A stretch of DNA of 64,000 nucleotides from JAHJQZ01 sp963675235 (lineage in GTDB: Bacteria > Pseudomonadota > Alphaproteobacteria > Rhizobiales > Devosiaceae), in assembly GCA_963675235.2 (NCBI GenBank), contig CAXXFU010000002.1:1054001-1118000 (forward strand), in the 5' to 3' direction. Below, piece by piece: positions 53,547 through 62,879 of this stretch (its first letter is position 1; each line of letters opens with the position of its first letter). The notes under the pieces were generated by a model. That model did not search any database, was not told the DNA's origin, and was given only the letters and a program-made list of their open reading frames with translations. The position numbers and the translations under genes are program-made.

Positions 53547-54548
53547 GTGAATTTATCCGATCTGCCCGGTGTCGGCGCTCATCAAATGGGCAATCGTGCC
53601 GCTCTCGCTCCCATGGCTGGAATCAGTGACCGCCCGATGCGGGCTCTCGCGGCGCGATTTGGCGCCGGCTGGGTCGTGTCGGAAATGATCGCTTCCAATG
53701 CTCTGTCGACCGGTCAGCGCGACATGGTGCGGCGGCTGAGCAAATGGGAGTCCGATCTGCCCCACGTCGTCCAGCTCGCCGGCAACGAACCCGAGTGGAT
53801 GGCGCTTGGCGCCACGCTTGCCGCCGAGGCCGGGGCCGACATTATCGACATCAATTTCGGCTGTCCGGCCAAGCGCGTCACCAACGGCTATGCCGGCTCG
53901 GCGCTGATGCGCGTCCCCGACCAGGCGCGGCGGCTGATTGATGCCGTCACCGCTGCCGTCGACCTGCCAGTCACCGTCAAGATGCGGCTTGGCTGGGACG
54001 AAGACAGTCTCAACGCCGCTGCCTTTGCGGCAATGACGGTGGATGCCGGCGCCCGCATGGTCACGGTTCACGGCCGCAGCCGCTGCCAGTTCTACAAGGG
54101 AACGGCGCGCTGGGCTGTGGTGCGCGAGGTCGTCGAAGCCGTCGATGTGCCGGTTCTGGTCAACGGCGATATCACCGACAGTGCCAGCGCCCGTGAGGCG
54201 CTCCGGCTGTCTGGCGCCAATGGCGTCATGATCGGACGCGGCGCCCAGGGCCAGCCCTGGGTGGTCGGCCAGATCGGCGCGGCCCTTGAGGACCGCCCTG
54301 TGATCCAGCCACCGCGCAGCGCGGCGCTGGCCGAGCTTGTCGCCGGCCACTACGAAGCAATGCTCGATGAATACGGCACGCGCATCGGCGTCCGCGCCGC
54401 CCGCAAGCATCTGAACTGGTATATCGAGGCCAACGCACAAGGGCTCGCTGCCGATCTGCGCCATACGCTTCTGACCGAGACACGGCCGGACCGCGTGCTG
54501 GCACTCTTGCCTGATATTTTCGACACCGATCTCGAGGCGGCAGCATGA
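53547..54548 (+). CDS. dusB: tRNA-dihydrouridine synthase (DusB / NifR3)
   Basis: FMN enzyme reducing uridine to dihydrouridine in tRNA. The 333-residue protein has ALAPMAGISDRPMRALA, the catalytic Cys region FGCPAKRVTNGYAGSAL, KMRLGWDE, HGRSRCQFYKG and VMIGRGAQGQPW. It was named nifR3 in Rhodobacter and rhizobia because it precedes ntrB-ntrC, exactly as here. GTG at 53547 follows GAGG. The stop overlaps the ntrB start by four bases, so nitrogen-regulator synthesis is translationally tied to dusB. Confidence 0.96.
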   Translation: MNLSDLPGVGAHQMGNRAALAPMAGISDRPMRALAARFGAGWVVSEMIASNALSTGQRDMVRRLSKWESDLPHVVQLAGNEPEWMALGATLAAEAGADIIDINFGCPAKRVTNGYAGSALMRVPDQARRLIDAVTAAVDLPVTVKMRLGWDEDSLNAAAFAAMTVDAGARMVTVHGRSRCQFYKGTARWAVVREVVEAVDVPVLVNGDITDSASAREALRLSGANGVMIGRGAQGQPWVVGQIGAALEDRPVIQPPRSAALAELVAGHYEAMLDEYGTRIGVRAARKHLNWYIEANAQGLAADLRHTLLTETRPDRVLALLPDIFDTDLEAAA

Positions 54549-55659
54549 CGGGCGACAGCCATCCACTCGAATGGAGCGTTCTGCAGGCCCTGGCGCAGCC
54601 GGTGTTGCTGTGTGGACCGCAAAGCGAGATCGTTTTCGCCAACTACGCCGCCGAGGCGTTTTTCGGCTCATCCTCGTCGGTCCTAACCCGGCAGAATCTT
54701 TCCGATCTCATCGCCTTCGGCTCGCCGATCCTCAGCCTGGTCGAAACGGTCAATGCCCGGAAGGCGCCGCGCACCGAGTACCGCATGCGCGTCGGCTCGT
54801 CGCGCTTCGGCGAAGACCGCACTGTCGACGTCTTCGCTTCACCGCTGGCCGAGCACGAGGGCAGGGTGGCGCTGCTGTTCCAGGAGCGCACCATGGCCGA
54901 CACCATTGATCGTCAGCTGGTCTCGCGCGGCGCGGCGCGTTCGGTGACCGGGCTCGCCTCGATGCTGGCCCATGAGATCAAGAACCCGCTGTCGGGAATT
55001 CGCGGCGCGGCGCAGCTGCTCGAACAATCGGTCAGCGAGGACGAGATCCCGCTCGCCCGGCTGATCCGCCAGGAAACCGACCGTATCGTCACGCTGCTCG
55101 ACCGCGTCGACGTGTTCGGCGACGACCGGCCGCTGGAGCGCACGCCGATCAACATCCACGACGTTCTCGAACACGTCAAACTGCTGGCCAAGTCCGGCGC
55201 TGCGCGGCACATCGCCTTTTCCGAGGTCTACGACCCGTCGCTGCCGCCGGTTAACGGCAATCGCGACCAGCTCATCCAGGTCTTCCTGAACCTGGTGAAG
55301 AACGCCTCGGAAGCGCTTTCGCGCACATCCAATCCCGAGATCAAGTTCACAACGGCCTTCCGGCCAGGCATCCGCATTTCCGTGGTCGGCATGCCTGGAC
55401 GCATTTCGCTGCCGCTCGAAATCGTCATCGAGGACAACGGTCCGGGCGTGCCGTCCGAATTCATGCCGTTCCTGTTCGATCCGTTTGTCACCACCAAGTC
55501 GAACGGTTCCGGGCTGGGACTGGCGTTGGTTGCCAAGATCATCGGCGACCATGGCGGGGTGATCGACTGCGATTCAAAGCCGGGCCGCACCCGTTTCCGT
55601 ATTCTGCTCCCCGTGGTCGACCAAGCGCCCGGTTCCCGGAACATAGAGGAGGGCGCCTC

Positions 55660-55663
<4 letters not shown>
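54545..55663 (+). CDS. ntrB: Nitrogen regulation sensor kinase NtrB
   Basis: Histidine kinase/phosphatase that controls NtrC in response to nitrogen status through PII. The 372-residue soluble protein has a PAS domain (residues about 10-110), a dimerisation helix with the phosphorylated His in MLAHEIKNPLSGIRGAAQ, and a HATPase domain with N box VFLNLVKNASEAL, G1 IEDNGPGVP and G2 SNGSGLGLALVAKI. No membrane helices, as expected. It overlaps dusB and ntrC by four bases each. Confidence 0.97.
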
Positions 55664-57108
<1,445 letters not shown>

Positions 57109-57272
57109 GCGGTCCGGTCGTTGCAGTAACGCTGATCATCGCTGTGCCGGAAAGCAGGGCGCTAACCGCACCTGTTTCAATTTTGCAACATATCGCTTGA
57201 TTTGGGCCGGGTTTCTTGCCAGATTCCGGCTCCGACACAGCCGAATTGCCGAGGCGCCACGCGGCGTGTGAC

Positions 57273-59576
57273 ATGGATAACACAGCCGCCAACCCCACAC
57301 CCTCATCTTCCCCGGTGCAAAATCCGGAGCGAACGTTGCGCGTGAACGGCACAGCCATCATGCGCTCGCTCGGCGTGGTCATCGTTCTGGCCGCCACCGT
57401 GTTCGCCTCGGGCTCGTTCCTGGTGATGACCGGGGCGACCAAGATCGAACCGAGCCCGGAAGTGTGGACGATCATCTGGATCGTCAACGCCATCCTGATC
57501 CTGATGGTCGTGGCGCTGGTGCTGACCGAGGTCATCCTCCTGATCAGGGCGCGACGGCGCAAGATGGCCGGTGCAAGGCTGCAGACGCGCATGGTCGCCA
57601 TGTTCGCGGTCATGGCCGGCGTTCCGGCGGTCATCGTCGCCATTGTCGCGACCATCGCTCTCGACCAGGGGCTCGATCAATGGTTCTCGGAGCGAACTTC
57701 ATCGATCGTCGAGAGTTCACGCCAGGTCGCCGCCTCCTATCTCAACGAGCACGCCCAGGTTCTCAGGGACGACATCATCTGGGTCGCGACCGAGCTCGAA
57801 TCCGCCCACGACCTCTATGTTTCGGACAAGGATCGCTTCCAGCGCGTCCTGACCTCGCTGGCGGTGACGCGCTCTCTGCCGTTCACCTCGCTGATCCGTG
57901 CCGACACGACCCTGATCATGAAGGCGCAGATCAACGTGCCGGCCTCGGCGCCGGCCATGCCGAAATCGATCATGCCGGACGTCAGGGAAACCGTGCCGAC
58001 GCTGATCGCACCGGGCTCGACCAATTTCGTCGGCTCGGTGGTCAAGCTCAGGGGCTATGACGACACGTTTCTTTTCGTTGCCCGGCCGGTCGATCCGGAA
58101 GTGCTCGAGTATATGCGCCTGGCCGACCAGACGATCACCGAATACCGGCAGTACGCGTCCAACCGCCTCGTCTTCCAGATCACCTTCGCCTTGATGTATT
58201 TCGGCGTCGCCTTCGTGCTGCTGCTGGCGGCGCTGTGGCTCGGCATTGCCCTTGCCAACCGCTTCGTTTCGCCGATCCGCAACCTGATGATCGCCGCCAA
58301 TCGCATGTCGACAGGCGATCTCAAGGTCGACGTACCGGTGACCGAGAAGACCGGCGACCTGCACGATCTGTCGATGCAGTTCAACCGCATGACCCGCCAG
58401 CTCAGGCAACAGCGCCGCGCGCTGGTTCAGGCGTCCGAGACCAATGAGAAGCGCCGCCAGTTCACCGAGGCCGTGCTCGAAGGCGTTTCGGCCGGCATTG
58501 TCGGTCTCGACTCGGACGGGCAGGTCACGCTGGTCAATTCAACCGCCTGCGCCATGCTCGACCGCGCCGAGGTCGACCTGCTGCGCGAGGATATCGCCGT
58601 CGCTGTGCCCGAGCTCGAACCGATCATCGAGCGGGCCCGCCAGGGACGCCGCGGCCAGGTGCAGGACCAGATCAAGCTCGGCGCAGCCAATGATCCCCGC
58701 ATCTACCAGGTTCGGCTGACCCGCGAAGGGTCGATGACAGAATCCAAGGGATATGTGATGACGCTCGACGACATGAGCGAGTTGATCACTGCCCAGCGCA
58801 ACAGCGCCTGGGCCGATGTCGCCCGCCGCATCGCGCATGAGATCAAGAACCCGCTGACCCCGATCCAGCTGAGCGCCGAACGCCTGCGCCGGCGCTATGC
58901 CAACAGGCTCGAGGACGATTTCGACGTCTTCGACAAATGCATCAACACCATCATCCGGCAGGTCGGCGACATCGGCAAGATGGTCGACGAATTCTCCTCT
59001 TTCGCCCGGATGCCGGCAGCGACACAGGATTACGCCGACCTTTCCGACACCATCAGGCACGTGGTTTTCCTCGAAAGCGTGCGCCAGCCCGAGATCGAGT
59101 TGCGCGTCGACCTGCCCGAGGCGCCGATCACCGCTTATTTCGATCATCGTCTGGTCTCTCAAGCCTTGACAAATATTATCAAGAATGCTGTCGAAGCCAT
59201 TGAGAATGCTGGTCTTTCAAACATAGAATATCCACGGATTATTGCTGGCGCCCATACCGAGGGTGACGTGGCGCGCGTCGAAATCAGCGACAACGGACTC
59301 GGCTGGCCGAAAGAGAACCGGCATCAGCTGCTCGAGCCCTATGTGACATCGCGCGAAAAAGGCACAGGTCTTGGTCTTGCGATTGTCGCAAAGATCGTAG
59401 AGCAACACGGCGGCACCATAGAGTTGCGGGACAGCCCCGAGGACGAGAACGGGCGCATCGGGGCGTGTCTCAGTTTTACCTTGCCGCTTCACGCGCCGGG
59501 CGAAGCCGGCGGAAAACCGGGCGGAGACGTTCAGTCACGAGAGGAGACGGGGCACGTTGGTGCCGCGGCGGACTAG
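57273..59576 (+). CDS. ntrY: Membrane sensor kinase NtrY
   Basis: A 767-residue transmembrane histidine kinase. Two helices near residues 35-80 and a third at about 105-125 precede a long periplasmic region (about 125-290). A fourth helix (ITFALMYFGVAFVLLLAALWLG), a HAMP domain (FVSPIRNLMIAANRMSTGDL), a PAS domain, the phospho-acceptor region RRIAHEIKNPLTPIQLSAERL and a HATPase end (NIIKNAVEAIE, GTGLGLAIVAKI) follow. NtrY-NtrX respond to nitrate or redox/oxygen status in several alphaproteobacteria. ATG at 57273 is preferred; a TTG at 57216 is possible. ntrX starts three bases after the stop. Confidence 0.96.
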   Translation: MDNTAANPTPSSSPVQNPERTLRVNGTAIMRSLGVVIVLAATVFASGSFLVMTGATKIEPSPEVWTIIWIVNAILILMVVALVLTEVILLIRARRRKMAGARLQTRMVAMFAVMAGVPAVIVAIVATIALDQGLDQWFSERTSSIVESSRQVAASYLNEHAQVLRDDIIWVATELESAHDLYVSDKDRFQRVLTSLAVTRSLPFTSLIRADTTLIMKAQINVPASAPAMPKSIMPDVRETVPTLIAPGSTNFVGSVVKLRGYDDTFLFVARPVDPEVLEYMRLADQTITEYRQYASNRLVFQITFALMYFGVAFVLLLAALWLGIALANRFVSPIRNLMIAANRMSTGDLKVDVPVTEKTGDLHDLSMQFNRMTRQLRQQRRALVQASETNEKRRQFTEAVLEGVSAGIVGLDSDGQVTLVNSTACAMLDRAEVDLLREDIAVAVPELEPIIERARQGRRGQVQDQIKLGAANDPRIYQVRLTREGSMTESKGYVMTLDDMSELITAQRNSAWADVARRIAHEIKNPLTPIQLSAERLRRRYANRLEDDFDVFDKCINTIIRQVGDIGKMVDEFSSFARMPAATQDYADLSDTIRHVVFLESVRQPEIELRVDLPEAPITAYFDHRLVSQALTNIIKNAVEAIENAGLSNIEYPRIIAGAHTEGDVARVEISDNGLGWPKENRHQLLEPYVTSREKGTGLGLAIVAKIVEQHGGTIELRDSPEDENGRIGACLSFTLPLHAPGEAGGKPGGDVQSREETGHVGAAAD

Positions 59577-59579
59577 CAC

Positions 59580-61016
59580 ATGGCCTTGGACATTCTGATC
59601 GTTGACGACGAGGAAGACATTCGCGACCTGATCGCGGGCATCCTCGAGGACGAGGGCAACGAGACACGGCAGGCGCACGATGCCGATTCGGCGCTTGAGG
59701 AAATCGCCCGTCGTCGCCCGAGCCTTGTCTTTCTCGATATCTGGCTGCAGGGGTCGCGGCTCGACGGACTGCAACTGCTCGATGAGCTGCAGTCCCAGCA
59801 TCCTGACCTGCCGGTGGTGATGATCTCCGGGCACGGCAATGTCGAAACCGCGGTCTCGGCCATTCGGCGCGGGGCCTACGACTACATCGAAAAGCCGTTC
59901 AAGATCGACCGGTTGCTGCTCGTCACCCAACGCGCCATGGAGGCGACCCGCCTCAAGAGCGAGAATGCCGAGCTCAAGGAACGCGCCGCGGTGCCGTTTT
60001 CCGAGATCGTCGGTCAGTCGCCTTCGATCGCGGCGGCACGCACGGTGATCGAGAAGTCGGGCCCGACCAATTCGCGCATCTTCGTCTCCGGGCCTTCGGG
60101 AACCGGCAAGGGCCTGTGCGCCCGCCTGATCCACCGCCACAGCCAGCGGGCAGGCGGACCGTTCGTCGAATTCAACGCCATGCTCTATGATCCCGAAGAG
60201 GTACCGATCCTGCTGTTCGGACGCGAAATTCGTGACCGGTCCGGTAGCGTCCGTACCGAGGTCGGGGCGCTCGAACGCGCTCATGGCGGCACTTTGCACC
60301 TCAGCGAAGTGACGGGACTGCCCCAGCCGGCGCAGACGGCACTGCTGCGCACCCTGGTCGAGGGCCGGTTTCAGCGCGTCGGCGGACAGGTTGCCGTGCC
60401 CGTTGACGTGCGCATCATTTCCTCGAGTTCGCAGAACCTTGCAGGCTTGATCGAAGAGGGGGCCTTCCGCTCCGATCTGTTCCACCGCCTGTCGGTGGTA
60501 CCGCTCAAGCTGGCGCCACTCAGGGAACGCCGCGAGGATGTTCCCTCGCTGGTCGGCATGTTCATCGAGCAGGTGTGCCGGGTGCACAACCTGCCGCGCC
60601 TCAAGATCGGCGACGACGCCCTGGCCGTGCTCCAGGCCCAGGACTGGCCGGGCAACGCCCGCCAGCTGCGCAATTCGATTGAGCGCCTGCTGATCCTTCT
60701 GCGCGACCAGCAGCCCGAGGACGGCGTCATATCGGCGGCGCTGCTGCCGTCCGACATCGGCGAAGTGCTCCCGACCGTGGGTGACACCGATGCATCGGCG
60801 CACCTGATGAGCCTGCCGCTCAAGGAGGCGCGCGAGATCTTCGAGCGCCAGTACCTGACCGCCCAACTCGAACGCTTCGGCGGCAATGTTTCCAAGACCG
60901 CGGAATTCGTCGGCATGGAGCGCAGCGCCCTGCACAGGAAGATCAAGTCTCTGGGCCTGACCGAGCGCAATGGCGATGCGGCGGGCCAGATCGAACAGGA
61001 AGAACCATGCGAGTAA
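59580..61016 (+). CDS. ntrX: Response regulator NtrX with degenerate AAA+ domain
   Basis: A 478-residue NtrC-family regulator. The receiver domain is normal (Asp53 in VFLDIWLQG, Lys in YIEKPFK). The AAA+ domain keeps a Walker A-like loop at 171-178 (GPSGTGKG), but the GAFTGA loop for sigma-54 contact is missing. The Walker B acidic pair is D-to-S at 242 (GGTLHLSEV instead of LDE). A Fis-type helix-turn-helix closes the protein (NVSKTAEFVGMERSALHRKI). Loss of GAFTGA is usual in alphaproteobacterial NtrX, which is thought to work with sigma-70-type promoters; the Walker B change goes further. It overlaps trkA by 10 bases. Confidence 0.95.
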   Translation: MALDILIVDDEEDIRDLIAGILEDEGNETRQAHDADSALEEIARRRPSLVFLDIWLQGSRLDGLQLLDELQSQHPDLPVVMISGHGNVETAVSAIRRGAYDYIEKPFKIDRLLLVTQRAMEATRLKSENAELKERAAVPFSEIVGQSPSIAAARTVIEKSGPTNSRIFVSGPSGTGKGLCARLIHRHSQRAGGPFVEFNAMLYDPEEVPILLFGREIRDRSGSVRTEVGALERAHGGTLHLSEVTGLPQPAQTALLRTLVEGRFQRVGGQVAVPVDVRIISSSSQNLAGLIEEGAFRSDLFHRLSVVPLKLAPLRERREDVPSLVGMFIEQVCRVHNLPRLKIGDDALAVLQAQDWPGNARQLRNSIERLLILLRDQQPEDGVISAALLPSDIGEVLPTVGDTDASAHLMSLPLKEAREIFERQYLTAQLERFGGNVSKTAEFVGMERSALHRKIKSLGLTERNGDAAGQIEQEEPCE

Positions 61017-62383
61017 TCGTTTCGGGTGCCGGCCAGGTTGGCTACGGCATCGCCGAAAAGCTCTCCAACGAGGGCATCGAGGTCACCGTTATCGACAATG
61101 ATGCCACGCTGGTTCAGCGGGTGCGCGACAATCTCGACGCACGCGGCATCCATGGCCATGGTTCGCATCCGGACGCGCTGGCGCAGGCCGGGGCGCGGGA
61201 CGCCGACATGCTGATCGCCGTCACCCAGGTCGACGAAGTCAACATGACGGCCTGCCAGGTGGCCCACTCGATCTTCGAGGTGCCGACGCGCATCGCCCGT
61301 ATCCGTGCCCAGTCCTATCTGAGGCCCGAATGGAGCAATCTGTTCACCCGTGACCATTTGCCGATCGACGTCATCATTTCACCCGAGACCGAGGTCGGCG
61401 ATCTGATCCTGGAGCGGCTCGCCCATCCCGGCGCCTCCGAGATCGTCTCCTTCGAGGACGGGCAGGCGGTGGTGCTGGTCATCGACGTGCACGAGGACTG
61501 CGCCGTTATCGATACGCCCCTCCGGCACCTGACTGACCTGTTCCCCAATCTCAACGCCACAGTGATGGGGGTACGGCGCAATGGCCAGTCGATGATCCTG
61601 CACGCCTGGGAATCGATGATTGCCGGCGACCAGGCCATCGTCGCCGTCGCTCGCGACCAGGTTTCCCGCGTGCTCGGCCTGTTTGGGCGCGACGAGCAGC
61701 CGCCGTCGCGCATCGTCATCGCCGGCGCCGGCAATATCGGGCGCTATGTCGCCAAGAAGCTCGAAAGCAAGTCGGATGGCACCACCGTGCGCCTGATCGA
61801 GAACAACCGGATCATTGCCCAGATGGCGGCCGAGAGCATGGACCGCTCGATCGTGGTGTTCGGCGACGCACTGCAGGAGGACATTCTCAGGGAGGTCGAC
61901 ATCCGCGACGCCCAGATGTTCCTCGGTCTGACCAATGACGACGAAACCAACATCCTCAGTTCCGTGCTCGCCGACGAACTGGGTTGCAAGGCCAATTTTG
62001 CCCTGGTCAACCAGCCGCAATACCCGCGTTTCGCCCGGCGCCTCGGTGTCGATGCCTTCATCAGTCCGCGCGCCGTCACCGTCTCGAAGATCCTCAGGCA
62101 CGTCCGGCGCGGCCGCATCCGCGGGGTCTACTCGCTGTTCGACGGGGGCGCCGAGCTGCTGCAGGCCGAGGCGCTCGAAACCAGTCCGCTCGTCGGCACG
62201 CCCCTGCGTGACATCAACGTTTCGGCCGGCATCAGGTTCGGCGCCATCGTCCGCGGCAACCAGGTCATCCTGCCCTCTGGCGATACCCGGATCGAAGCCG
62301 GTGATTTCGTCGTTGTCATGGCATTGGCCACTGCCGTCAGGAAGGTCGAGCAGATGTTCCGGGTCAGCATCGATTTCTTCTGA
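61007..62383 (+). CDS. trkA: Trk potassium transport NAD-binding protein TrkA
   Basis: Cytoplasmic regulatory subunit of the Trk/Ktr potassium channel. The 458-residue protein is an internal duplication: RCK-N domain 1 with VIVSGAGQVGYGIAEKL and the acidic end VTVIDND, a TrkA-C domain, then RCK-N domain 2 with IVIAGAGNIGRYVAKKLESK and a second TrkA-C (SPLVGTPLRDINVSAGIRFG). No trkH/trkG gene lies nearby. The location directly after ntrX, with overlapping reading frames, is conserved in rhizobia, where ntr genes and trkA share an operon. Confidence 0.96.
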   Translation: MRVIVSGAGQVGYGIAEKLSNEGIEVTVIDNDATLVQRVRDNLDARGIHGHGSHPDALAQAGARDADMLIAVTQVDEVNMTACQVAHSIFEVPTRIARIRAQSYLRPEWSNLFTRDHLPIDVIISPETEVGDLILERLAHPGASEIVSFEDGQAVVLVIDVHEDCAVIDTPLRHLTDLFPNLNATVMGVRRNGQSMILHAWESMIAGDQAIVAVARDQVSRVLGLFGRDEQPPSRIVIAGAGNIGRYVAKKLESKSDGTTVRLIENNRIIAQMAAESMDRSIVVFGDALQEDILREVDIRDAQMFLGLTNDDETNILSSVLADELGCKANFALVNQPQYPRFARRLGVDAFISPRAVTVSKILRHVRRGRIRGVYSLFDGGAELLQAEALETSPLVGTPLRDINVSAGIRFGAIVRGNQVILPSGDTRIEAGDFVVVMALATAVRKVEQMFRVSIDFF

Positions 62384-62469
62384 TCACCGGCCGGCAGCAC
62401 CAGGAACGGTTTGGCATATCCGGATCATGTTCCTCTGGAGCCGCGGTTCCTTTAAGGCCCTTATGGCTA

Positions 62470-62513
62470 TTGGGCAAATCTGCAAGCTCGTGTATGGTTG
62501 CGCCTGCAGGCGC
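62470..62513 (+). promoter_or_regulatory. Candidate hfq promoter with overlapping palindrome
   Basis: TTGGGC (62470-62475) and TATGGT (62493-62498) are spaced by exactly 17 bases. A perfect 14-base palindrome, GCGCCTGCAGGCGC (62500-62513), begins two bases after the -10 and would cover the transcription start, as an operator might. The hfq ATG is about 120 bases further, giving a long leader. The hexamer matches are moderate. Confidence 0.4.
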
Positions 62514-62624
62514 ATGCTCGATGCGGTTGCGCCAGAAAGGGGCTAGAGTCTGTCATGGCACCTGAGGGCCGGCGGGGGAGCCGGTGGCCGCCGACAGACC
62601 GACAAACAAGTAGAAGGCGAAAAA

Positions 62625-62879
62625 ATGCCCAACGACAAGGTTCAGAACCTCCAGGATGCTTTCCTTAATCACGTTCGTCGTCAGAAGGTCTCGGTTACGA
62701 TCTTCCTGGTGAACGGTGTCAAACTGCAGGGCGTCATTACCTGGTTCGACAATTTCTGCCTGTTGCTGAGGCGGGATGCACAGTCTCAGTTGGTGTATAA
62801 GCACGCGATCTCGACGATCATGCCGGGTGCGCCGATCCAGCTGTTCGATCCCGAACACACCGGAGGCGACAACGACTGA
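62625..62879 (+). CDS. hfq: RNA chaperone Hfq
   Basis: Sm-like hexameric RNA chaperone that pairs small RNAs with mRNAs. The 84-residue protein has the Sm1 motif (VTIFLVNGVKLQGVITWFDN), FCLLLRRDAQSQLVYKHAIS and the Sm2 signature YKHAISTIMP. AGAAGGCG lies upstream of the ATG. It is followed immediately by hflX, as in most proteobacteria. In rhizobia Hfq also influences nifA and nitrogen metabolism, which suits its place next to the ntr genes. Confidence 0.98.
   Translation: MPNDKVQNLQDAFLNHVRRQKVSVTIFLVNGVKLQGVITWFDNFCLLLRRDAQSQLVYKHAISTIMPGAPIQLFDPEHTGGDND

Noticed and set aside
57109..57272. Sigma-54 promoter upstream of ntrY
   Set aside because: GG and GC dinucleotides near 57205-57220 are not at the required ten-base spacing, and the flanking consensus is missing.
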